Positions 1-4,335 of a stretch of DNA of 6,173 nucleotides are shown in pieces; position 1 is the stretch's first letter, and each line of letters starts with the position of its first letter. The translations under genes and the position numbers were made by a program. The stretch comes from an uncultured Ruminococcus sp. (lineage in GTDB: Bacteria > Bacillota > Clostridia > Oscillospirales > Ruminococcaceae), in NCBI GenBank assembly GCA_900752785.1, contig CAADWP010000044.1, forward strand, positions 1 through 6,173, written 5' to 3'. A model generated the notes under the pieces. The model was not told the DNA's origin and did no database searches. It worked only from the letters and a program-made list of their open reading frames with translations.

Positions 1-70
1 CTGGTTCTTTATAAATCACAAGAGTATTGACCACTCCATCATAATCCAAAAATATAACAGGATTATTCAT
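1..70 (-). CDS. HAD-superfamily phosphatase, N-terminal fragment
   Basis: The reading frame begins at ATG 68-70 and runs off the left edge, so only 23 residues are visible. They include FLDYDGVVNT, the motif I of haloacid dehalogenase (HAD) phosphatases; Asp9 would be the nucleophile and Asp11 the general acid/base. An AGGAG element lies about 10 nt upstream, inside the end of the preceding gene. The start overlaps that gene's stop by 8 nt (ATGAATAA), which suggests translational coupling. Phage HAD proteins of this type act on nucleotides or on 5'/3' phosphates of nucleic acids, but the substrate cannot be told from this fragment. The family call rests on one strong motif. Confidence 0.75.
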   Translation of the reverse strand, partial: MNNPVIFLDYDGVVNTLVIYKEP

Positions 71-404
71 TTGGTAATTTCTCCTGTATATCGCAAACAG
101 CTGCCATATAAAAATTATGTTGGTTGCCGTATGCTTGATTCATAACTTCTGCCCATCTACGCATAGAAAGCATTAAAAAGCCATCGTTAAAAATCGGAAT
201 TGCAAAATTTTGATGAGTATCTCCACATATTATGTAATTATTTTTTACTATCTCTTGTATTAAAACATCTTGGTGAAACTCATCAAAAGGAGCCTCATGA
301 ACTTCTGGAGTATAGCCATACATAGCATCTCCAATTTGTATTTCCTCTTGTATTTGTTCTAGATCTTCATATGTCATCCATCTAATAATTTTGGGTTTTA
401 ACAT
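63..404 (-). CDS. hypothetical protein, 113 aa
   Basis: I do not recognise this protein. It starts at ATG 402-404 behind a strong SD (AAAGGAGG) with a 7-nt spacer and ends in TAA. It is acidic in its first half (many Glu and Asp, residues 12-45). The second half is more hydrophobic and aromatic, with a GFLMLSMRRW segment near residues 75-84. No signal peptide, membrane helix or catalytic motif is evident. It is the middle gene of a three-gene operon: the coiled-coil gene ends 14 nt upstream, and the HAD gene start overlaps its own stop by 8 nt. Expression is probably coupled to both neighbours. Confidence 0.8.
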   Translation of the reverse strand: MLKPKIIRWMTYEDLEQIQEEIQIGDAMYGYTPEVHEAPFDEFHQDVLIQEIVKNNYIICGDTHQNFAIPIFNDGFLMLSMRRWAEVMNQAYGNQHNFYMAAVCDIQEKLPNE

Positions 405-418
405 ATTAATTACCTCCT

Positions 419-733
419 TTAATGACTTTGGGCATTACCTATCAAAAGCTGTAGACGACACCATCTATTTATATTCATACGGTCAGAACAATAAGATAAA
501 TAATCAACAAAAGAATTCCACTGTTCTTCTCTTGTCTTATCTCCCATTTCATTGTCTAAGCGTGTCCATATTGACTGAAGTGCCTCAATAATCTCTTCTT
601 TAGTAGATGTTTCAAAAAATTTTGCTGTTAGCCTATCCCACTCTTTTTTTATTTCTCTAATCTCTTTATCTAAGTCCTTAACCTGCTCACATCGTTCTAG
701 TAAATTATTATAATCTTCAAAAGTTACTCCCAT
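419..733 (-). CDS. hypothetical coiled-coil protein, 104 aa
   Basis: Function unknown. ATG 731-733 follows a purine-rich GGGAAGGGA ribosome site, and the frame ends in TAA 14 nt before the next gene. Residues about 6-40 (YNNLLERCEQVKDLDKEIRE and what follows) have heptad-like spacing of Leu, Val and Ile with many charged residues, consistent with a short coiled coil. The C-terminal third contains several Cys and Trp (SYCSDRMNINRWCRLQLL), but their spacing is not an obvious metal site. It is the first gene after the tmRNA terminator and so probably the first of a new operon with the 113-aa protein and the HAD protein. Confidence 0.75.
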   Translation of the reverse strand: MGVTFEDYNNLLERCEQVKDLDKEIREIKKEWDRLTAKFFETSTKEEIIEALQSIWTRLDNEMGDKTREEQWNSFVDYLSYCSDRMNINRWCRLQLLIGNAQSH

Positions 734-770
734 AATATCCCTTCCCTTTTTTTATTTATTTTATATTATA

Positions 771-801
771 ATTATAAAAAAAAGACCTGGCATTCGTCAA
801 G
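771..801 (-). promoter_or_regulatory. possible promoter for the coiled-coil/HAD operon
   Basis: Reading the minus strand, TTGACG (796-801) is followed after 19 nt by TATAAT (771-776), with another TATAAT directly after it. The spacer is longer than the ideal 17 nt, and the -35 box lies inside the tmRNA terminator hairpin. This would be a compact terminator-promoter overlap. The AT-rich context makes a chance -10 box likely. Confidence 0.4.
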
Positions 802-809
802 TCTTTTTA
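776..809 (-). terminator. intrinsic terminator downstream of tmRNA
   Basis: On the minus strand an 11-bp stem (799-809 with 780-790, one G-U pair, 8-nt loop) is followed by nine U residues (784-776), some of which overlap the stem. It lies about 40 nt after the tmRNA CCA end and would end the tRNA/tmRNA transcript before the next operon. Confidence 0.85.
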
Positions 810-849
810 CAAATAATATATAGATAAACGCATAAATACGTAAAATTCT

Positions 850-1261
850 TGGTGGAGAATTCGGGTACCGCCCCCGAGTCTTACTATTCTATTTACCATA
901 AGTTTCATTCTTACTTCACAAGTTTCGGTTGCACTCGTTCTATCCAAACCTCATACCCTTGCAACAAATCTCATAAGGCTGGTCATTATCTAAAATTAGT
1001 TTACATCAATTAGTCGACAATGAAAACTAACTGAGCATCTGTCTTTGACGTTGATACGACTATACTTTTTCTGACAGCTTACTGATACTCATATAGAAGG
1101 TTGTTTTAGACTACGCTAAGCAGTTAACTGCAAATAGTGATTTAACACTATTAACAACTTTTGAAAATAAGTTTCCATTTATTTTTGTTTGATTATTTGA
1201 CGCATAATTGCGACTTGTATTATGATAATTTCAAATAGCAATCGAATACTATTTATTCCCC
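850..1261 (-). ncRNA. ssrA: transfer-messenger RNA (tmRNA)
   Basis: tmRNA rescues stalled ribosomes by acting as an alanine tRNA and then as a short mRNA. The 5' GGGGAAT (1255-1261) pairs over 7 bp with ATTCTCC (854-860), followed by A and CCA. A TATTCGAT segment after the 5' strand matches the conserved tmRNA UUCGA region. A P2 helix (1213-1218 with 918-923) is followed by a PK1 pseudoknot: stem CGC/GCG at 1201-1212, loop pairing to AUAAU at 1192-1196. The tag ORF (1111-1176) comes next. Further complementary segments in 900-1090 fit PK2-PK4. The 412-nt length is in the bacterial range, slightly long. The T-arm is abnormal: the stem is intact but the loop is GGCGGUA. The first 9 nt overlap the stop region of the upstream CDS. 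Host-like tmRNA is known in some phages. Confidence 0.88.
1111..1176 (-). other. tmRNA tag-peptide ORF (21 aa)
   Basis: After PK1 and an A-rich linker, the sequence UAAAU-GGA-AAC resembles the resume site of Bacillus tmRNA (UAACU-GGC-AAA), giving a Gly resume codon at 1174-1176. The frame then stays open for 21 residues, beginning GNLFSKVV and ending FAVNCLA, and stops at UAG (1111-1113). The hydrophobic Leu-Ala end fits a degradation tag. A perfect 7-bp hairpin (AATAGTG/CACTATT) lies inside the ORF. A 10-residue alternative starting at GCA just after AAGUC would place the resume codon inside PK1 and end in Lys-Gln-Lys, so I consider it less likely. Confidence 0.65.
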
Positions 1262-1609
1262 ATTACAATAAAAAGAATCATACATTGGAGCAAACGTTTT
1301 GATTTTATCATGAGTTAAAATTCCTATCAACTTTTCACTATTATCTATTTGCTTAATATAAATTCTCGCTCTATCGGTAGTTACAGCTGCTCTTCCCCTT
1401 GGCTCTGTCATTTTTTGTGCGATTTTTTCTAAATATTTTTCATCGGTAGTGTTGATTTCTATTGCTCCTGATTTGCCACGAATAACAAAAACAGGCTTAC
1501 CATCTACTATTTTTGGTTTTGTATCAATAATACTTCCACACCAGTCCATATGGTATTCGTTATGAATGTCGGTGATTATTAGATGAGTCTTGATCATCAC
1601 TTCATGCAT
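1253..1609 (-). CDS. hypothetical protein, 118 aa
   Basis: Function unknown. ATG 1607-1609 is chosen because a GGAG site lies 10 nt upstream; an in-frame ATG at residue 5 would be too far from it. The composition alternates hydrophobic and polar residues (THLIITDIH, PVFVIRGKSGAIEI, ARIYIKQI), suggesting a small beta-rich domain. No catalytic motif or membrane segment is seen. Its start overlaps the 3' end of the zinc-finger gene by 13 nt in another frame, indicating coupled translation. Its last codons (GGG GAA TAA) are also the 5' acceptor strand of the tmRNA gene, so processing of the tmRNA 5' end would cut this mRNA near its stop codon. Confidence 0.78.
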   Translation of the reverse strand: MHEVMIKTHLIITDIHNEYHMDWCGSIIDTKPKIVDGKPVFVIRGKSGAIEINTTDEKYLEKIAQKMTEPRGRAAVTTDRARIYIKQIDNSEKLIGILTHDKIKTFAPMYDSFYCNGE

Positions 1610-1806
1610 TCTTTATCATCTCCTTTTAGAGAAGTAAAAAAATCTGCCATATCACTATTCATTTTACTTGTTACGACGTCTTCACCACGAGGGGCATCTT
1701 TAGATTTATGGTGGGGATTAGTATCTTTCCAACACTTTAAGAAATGCTTGGATACTTTTTCTTCTGTTGAAAAATCTTTATTACAAATTGGACATATATA
1801 TTTCAT
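1597..1806 (-). CDS. small C2HC zinc-finger protein, 69 aa
   Basis: The N-terminus has a compact zinc-finger pattern, Cys5-X2-Cys8-X12-His21-X3-Cys25, in the classical C2H2 spacing with Cys as the last ligand. It likely binds one Zn(II) and a nucleic acid or protein partner. The rest is basic then acidic with a KSKDAPRGED linker. ATG 1804-1806 is preferred; a GTG three codons earlier extends the frame. The ribosome site is weak (AAAGTGAGTGG). The gene begins 24 nt after the tRNA-Gln CCA end, so it is probably co-transcribed with the tRNAs and translated after tRNA processing. It ends in TGA inside the start of the next gene. The finger is clear; the role is unknown. Confidence 0.75.
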   Translation of the reverse strand: MKYICPICNKDFSTEEKVSKHFLKCWKDTNPHHKSKDAPRGEDVVTSKMNSDMADFFTSLKGDDKECMK

Positions 1807-1830
1807 ATAGACCACTCACTTTCTTATAAT

Positions 1831-1906
1831 TGGCTGGGCGACCTAGATTCGAACTAGGGGAATGCAAGAGTCAAAGTCTTGTGCCTTACCGCTTGGCTAC
1901 CGCCCA
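1831..1906 (-). tRNA. tRNA-Gln(UUG), CAA codon
   Basis: A 76-nt cloverleaf. The acceptor TGGGCGG (1900-1906) pairs with TCGCCCA (1835-1841), with G73 and encoded CCA. The anticodon stem CAAGA/TCTTG encloses CTTTGAC, giving anticodon TTG. The T-arm is CCTAG/CTAGG with a TTCGAAT loop. It lies 8 nt downstream of tRNA-Trp. Confidence 0.95.
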
Positions 1907-1914
1907 ATAATAAT

Positions 1915-1987
1915 TGGCAGGGAGAGTAGGATTCGAACCCACACTTAACGGGTTGGAGCCGTTTTGTCTACCGTTAACTATCTCCCT
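1915..1987 (-). tRNA. tRNA-Trp(CCA), UGG codon
   Basis: A 73-nt cloverleaf. AGGGAGA (1981-1987) pairs perfectly with TCTCCCT (1919-1925), with G73 (usual for bacterial Trp) and encoded CCA. The anticodon stem AACGG/CCGTT encloses CTCCAAC, anticodon CCA. The T-loop is TTCGAAT. Confidence 0.95.
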
Positions 1988-2230
1988 ATTGATAAACGGC
2001 ATATTTAATAGTAATATTGCACCTTAGGTCAAGGAGATTTTCTCCGTGAATTACAGTCCGTTACCAGAGCTGCGCTTTCGCTTCAAAATTCAGTTATGGG
2101 GTTACCCCTCATAAGCCTTGATTACCACTTAGTATGCACTTTAAACTATTAAGTTTAACGCTCCGGACTGTTTCAGTAGTTAGCCAAACTGAGCAAAGCT
2201 CACCGGAATGACGCGCCGCTATAAACTAAT
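1988..2230 (-). ncRNA. structured spacer RNA between tRNA-Glu and tRNA-Trp
   Basis: No gene is credible here, but several strong stems are. An 8-bp long-range helix (2164-2171 with 2053-2060, ACAGTCCG/CGGACTGT) is extended by a GAGC/GCTC helix. It encloses a perfect 7-bp hairpin at 2141-2158, a GGGG/CCCC hairpin near 2097-2107 and a GC-GAAA-GC tetraloop hairpin near 2075. A GAGC-TTT-GCTC hairpin lies upstream and a GGAGA/TCTCC hairpin (2033-2045) downstream. Near its 3' end, TTGACC followed after 16 nt by TATTAA might be a weak promoter for tRNA-Trp. It could be a distinct ncRNA or part of a larger one interrupted by tRNAs. Confidence 0.5.
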
Positions 2231-2311
2231 TGGTGACGAGTAGGGGATTTGAACCCCTGAAAAAATGCTTGTTAGAAAGACAAGTGTGTTAAACCACTTC
2301 ACCAACTCGCC
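2231..2311 (-). tRNA. tRNA-Glu(UUC), GAA codon, with odd loops
   Basis: The acceptor GGCGAGT (2305-2311) pairs with ACTCGTC (2235-2241, one G-U), followed by A73 and CCA. The D-arm region (TTGGTGAAGTGGTTTAACAC) closely resembles Bacillota tRNA-Glu. The anticodon stem CTTGT/ACAAG encloses CTTTCTA, which puts TTC at 34-36. Two things are odd. Position 37 is U where a purine is normal. The variable region is 9 nt with a run of six U, against the usual 4-5, giving 81 nt in total. An Arg(UCU) reading would need a distorted 9-nt loop and is less likely. Confidence 0.85.
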
Positions 2312-2589
2312 ATAAATGTCCTACGGCTTCGAAAGTTTCGTAGGATTGGACTTATAAATAGGGCTTTAAGGACTTGTACTTCGTCCAAAGTTTCCCATTT
2401 AGCCATTAGTTTTTGAGGATAAGAGAAGATAAAATCTCCCTTATCTCCACCACGTAGTTGCCCTTATACTCTCAAAAGGCAGTAGATATATTGTCGCCAA
2501 TATATCGTTCCTTCTATTATAATGCCGAAGATAGGCTGGGACTACGACCTCCCATATATAAAACTCTTATAAAAAGAGTATATATCTAC
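2312..2589 (-). ncRNA. structured spacer RNA between tRNA-Gly and tRNA-Glu
   Basis: No gene is credible. A perfect 9-bp hairpin with a GCGA tetraloop occupies 2485-2506. A 6-bp hairpin lies at 2563-2579 and a 7-bp hairpin at 2319-2345 (TCCTACG/CGTAGGA). A long imperfect hairpin covers about 2417-2448. A nested GGG-CTTT-GGAC/GTCC-AAAG-CCC element (about 2361-2396) contains GGGAAACTTT, which also occurs in the tRNA-Asp intron (3390-3399). The segment 2481-2490 can pair either with the adjacent half of the GCGA hairpin or with 2581-2590 directly after tRNA-Gly, so two folds exclude each other. Confidence 0.5.
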
Positions 2590-2663
2590 TGGAGCAGCGT
2601 ACCCGAATTGAACGGGCATCTTTACCTTGGAAGGGTAAGGTCCTACCATTAAACGAACGCTGC
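2590..2663 (-). tRNA. tRNA-Gly(UCC), GGA codon
   Basis: A 74-nt cloverleaf. GCAGCGT (2657-2663) pairs perfectly with ACGCTGC (2594-2600), with U73 (usual for Gly) and encoded CCA. The anticodon stem TTACC/GGTAA encloses CTTCCAA, anticodon TCC. The T-loop is TTCAATT. Confidence 0.95.
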
Positions 2664-2761
2664 AACTATACACAACTTAACGTACCTTGTCAGTTGCCAC
2701 GGCTCTACATCAAGCTCTGTGTTCCTTTTAAATGGCGAACCACTCTCCAATAATATTCAAA
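2664..2761 (-). other. spacer between tRNA-Asp and tRNA-Gly
   Basis: There is no ORF and no second tRNA. The only structures seen are a short TGG-TTCG-CCA hairpin and a possible GGCAACT/AGTTGC pairing that would intrude on the tRNA-Gly 5' end. I see no convincing function beyond a processed spacer. Confidence 0.4.
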
Positions 2762-2801
2762 TGGCGGTGCGTAGGAGAGTTGAACTCCTGTTGCTAGAGT
2801 G

Positions 2802-3418
2802 CTTTACCCCTACAATTTTCATTGCCATAATAAATATGTTTGGGGTCTGGACTTTATCTTTACCATATCCTATGAATGTTAGGTATTTCGTGTAAAGTCT
2901 CTACACACACACTATCAAAATCAAAATCACTAAAACAATTATATTTATGTTTATTACCCGCTATACCATTCCCCGAACGAATAGAAATACATTTCTTTTC
3001 TTCAAAGAATACAGAAGTAAGCAGGCAATATTCTTTTGTAATTATACTATAACAGAAAATTAAATCTACTTCTTCTTTCGTATATGGAGAAGTATTCTTT
3101 CTGCCAGAGGAGTGATTTATGGGAAAAGTAATGGCTCCATTCTCATAGGTTGAAGAGCTTTTACATTCCACTCTTAGTGGCGTGTTATTATATATAATAA
3201 TATAATCATATAAATAACTACCAAGTGGCTTAAAACAAGGAATATTCTTTGATGACATTAAGTATTCAAAGAACGTTTGCCCTATTTGTCCCTTTTGATT
3301 TGAAATAAGTGCTTGCTCGGTATTATCATATTCCACAGAATTACCTCCTGCAGCTTTTAGACTTCACCGACTTAGCGAAATCCACCTATAAAGTTTCCCT
3401 TACAGGGTGCCACCATTG
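2802..3418 (-). mobile_element. group I intron in the tRNA-Asp anticodon loop (617 nt)
   Basis: This self-splicing intron carries a homing endonuclease gene. Visible core parts, in RNA order, are as follows. A weak P1 can form between the exon CTGT and the intron GTGG. P3 5' is TGTAA (3400-3404), followed by a GGGAAAC P4-like segment (3393-3399). The R-like motif GTGTAGAGACTTTACACG (2889-2906) pairs as P7 (GACTTT/AAAGTC) with the S motif AAGATAAAGTCC (2849-2860). P3 3' is TTACA (2891-2895). P8 is CCTA/TAGG near 2866-2880. P9 is CAAT-GAAA-ATTG (2813-2824), and the terminal G is at 2802. P4-P6 could not be fully resolved by eye. R, P3' and P8 are inside the ORF's last codons, and S begins at the last base of its stop codon. 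Confidence 0.88.
2860..3336 (-). CDS. intron-encoded PD-(D/E)XK homing endonuclease, 158 aa
   Basis: The protein has the PD-(D/E)XK nuclease core: Asp44 in GSYLYDYIII, then Glu57-Cys58-Lys59 in LRVECKSSS, after an N-terminal helix containing KGQIGQTFFEYLMSS (residues 15-29). This fits the I-Ssp6803I-like endonucleases of bacterial tRNA group I introns, which are about 150 aa long; the family member assignment is by motif and context only. It would cut intronless tRNA-Asp genes and so spread the intron. The start is GTG 3334-3336, six bases after a perfect AGGAGGT; no better ATG is near. The last ~16 codons (VCVETLHEIPNIHRIW) are at the same time the intron's P7-P3-P8 core, so protein and ribozyme constrain each other, and translation would have to stay off the core during splicing. 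Confidence 0.85.
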   Translation of the reverse strand: MEYDNTEQALISNQKGQIGQTFFEYLMSSKNIPCFKPLGSYLYDYIIIYNNTPLRVECKSSSTYENGAITFPINHSSGRKNTSPYTKEEVDLIFCYSIITKEYCLLTSVFFEEKKCISIRSGNGIAGNKHKYNCFSDFDFDSVCVETLHEIPNIHRIW

Positions 3419-3501
3419 ACAGTCTAGCGTCGTAACCGTTGGACCAACGCACCAATAAATGTAGAATGGACAGTATTAACCGACTGCCTGCGGGATGATA
3501 C

Positions 3502-3512
3502 TCTTTTATGTG
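3502..3512 (-). repeat. CACATAAAAGA loop motif, copy 1
   Basis: An 11-nt sequence in the loop of the CGGGA/TCCCG hairpin (3491-3495/3513-3517) of the large RNA. It is identical to the copies at 3676-3686 and 5107-5117. Confidence 0.7.
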
Positions 3513-3675
3513 TCCCGAGCAGGGAAAGAAACCATCTACCTAGTCTCTCAAGAAAACTAAGGTCACATACTGCCATATTATAAACCATTGTATACCACAG
3601 TAAATAATACTAATACACAGTATCCGTCCTATGCAAAAGACCATAATTCTTTTTCCTCATACTGTCAACGCCGTT

Positions 3676-3686
3676 TCTTTTATGTG
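3676..3686 (-). repeat. CACATAAAAGA loop motif, copy 2
   Basis: The same 11 nt at the tip of the CGTTTC/GAAACG hairpin (3672-3677/3686-3691), leaving an 8-nt loop ACATAAAA. It is in the same large RNA as copy 1. Confidence 0.7.
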
Positions 3687-4044
3687 AAACGATAATATCC
3701 GAAGCCATAAAGGAGCTTCTACCTACCTGTTGACCAAGGCTTGTCGACAATTGTCGTACCACGGGTCGCATTTGATACAATCTCTTGCGTATATAACAAC
3801 GGCTATCGTTGGAAGCCACGTCTCACTAAAGGTGCCATCTCCCAATATTAACGGGGTCTTTTGTTCAGCCGTTATTATTAAAAATCATTGCCTTTCTACA
3901 CTCTCCCTACGGGCAACCTATGTTAAGACACATCTTAACTTCGATCGGAACTATTATCAGCATAGCTATTGCCTAAGTTCTACCGAGCTTTCACTGTCAG
4001 TCCAAAAACTTCAGAGGGCATCTTATATAAATAGTATTTATCTT

Positions 4045-4335
4045 TTACTTTATATCTATTGCTTCATATTGGACTATTGGAGTAATTTTATATTCATTTA
4101 AAATTCTACCTTGATAAGATTTCTTTTCACTTTCTACTAACCCATTTTCACGAAGACGAAGCATATTCCAAGTAATTTGATTTATAGTAAGTTTTTTTAG
4201 CTCCTCGTCATCTGTTTCATCTAACATCTGAGGACCAAAAGCCCTACCTCTAAAATCACTTTTTAAAACTTTCAAAATAAGTTTTTGGTTATAGGAAAGC
4301 TTTATACTTGGAATATCATTAAATATTACTTTCAT
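4045..4335 (-). CDS. putative winged-helix DNA-binding protein, 96 aa
   Basis: The segment from LSYNQKLILKVLKS (residues 13-26) through INQITWNMLRLRENGLVE (about 51-68) to YQGRILNEYKITP looks like a helix-turn-helix with wing: a first helix, a recognition-like helix with the RLRENGLV pattern typical of winged-helix regulators, and a beta strand ending in YKIT. It may bind DNA as a small regulator or replication accessory. ATG 4333-4335 overlaps the stop of the SSB-like gene as TAATG, and there is no clear SD of its own, so translation is probably by termination-reinitiation. The same promoter would serve both genes and possibly the large RNA that follows. The fold is inferred from pattern only. 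Confidence 0.7.
   Translation of the reverse strand: MKVIFNDIPSIKLSYNQKLILKVLKSDFRGRAFGPQMLDETDDEELKKLTINQITWNMLRLRENGLVESEKKSYQGRILNEYKITPIVQYEAIDIK

Larger units (their letters stand above)
2762..3453 (-). tRNA. tRNA-Asp(GUC), split by a group I intron
   Basis: The exons are 3419-3453 (5') and 2762-2801 (3'). Joined they make a 75-nt cloverleaf. GGTGCGT (3447-3453) pairs perfectly with ACGCACC (2766-2772), with G73 as expected for Asp and encoded CCA. The D-stem is GTC/GAC. The anticodon stem CTAGA/TCTAG and loop CTGTCAC are restored only when the intron is removed, giving anticodon GTC. The T-arm is AGGAG/CTCCT with a TTCAACT loop. The junction falls between U35 and C36: the 5' exon ends in U and the intron in G, the rule for group I introns. 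Neither half can fold as a tRNA alone. Confidence 0.93.
3454..4044 (-). ncRNA. candidate large structured ncRNA (~590 nt)
   Basis: This is the longest gene-free stretch. The only ORFs are out-of-context frames on both strands without SD or family signs. Stems, in plus coordinates: 7 bp 3617-3623/3659-3665, enclosing 6 bp 3635-3640/3648-3653; 6 bp 3664-3669/3729-3734, enclosing 6 bp 3672-3677/3686-3691 and 5 bp 3701-3705/3715-3719; a 12-nt palindrome 3745-3756; 6 bp 3849-3854/3869-3874; 5 bp 3888-3892/3912-3916; 7 bp 3922-3928/3933-3939 with a 4-nt loop; and 3487-3495/3513-3523. GC is higher than in the flanking CDSs. Large ornate RNAs beside phage tRNA clusters (ROOL, about 580 nt, and GOLLD) are the nearest known analogues in size and place, but membership is inference. 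It lies directly 3' of the winged-helix gene and 5' of tRNA-Asp. Confidence 0.65.

Noticed and set aside
391..591. Plus-strand 66-aa open frame opposite the coiled-coil gene
   Set aside because: It is a shadow of a better-supported minus-strand gene with an SD and operon context.
1583..1810. Plus-strand 75-aa frame opposite the zinc-finger gene
   Set aside because: The minus frame has the CxxC...HxxxC motif and tRNA-linked context; this is its antisense shadow.
2312..2589. An intact third group I intron
   Set aside because: The P-like GGGAAAC is present, but no P7 R/S pair is found and both flanking tRNAs are complete, so no exons exist.
2458..2652. Plus-strand 64-aa frame
   Set aside because: It overlaps tRNA-Gly and the structured spacer, without SD.
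2889..2906. R-like motif as chance coding sequence
   Set aside because: I kept it as intron core because it pairs with both the S motif (P7) and TGTAA near the 5' splice site (P3), in the right order.
3480..3590. A further tRNA ending in TGTCCA near 3467
   Set aside because: GGCAGTAT/ATACTGTC pairs, but there is no T-arm, and loop and arm sizes do not fit a tRNA.
3610..3819. Minus-strand 69-aa open frame in the large RNA
   Set aside because: Its sequence follows the RNA stems, it has no SD, and no protein pattern is seen.
3454..4044. CRISPR array or tandem repeats
   Set aside because: No regularly spaced direct repeats; the only repeat is the 11-nt loop motif in differing hairpins.
3730..4101. 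Plus-strand 123-aa open frame
   Set aside because: It is the only long plus-strand frame, lies across the structured RNA and the 3' end of the winged-helix gene, has no SD and no family-like sequence.
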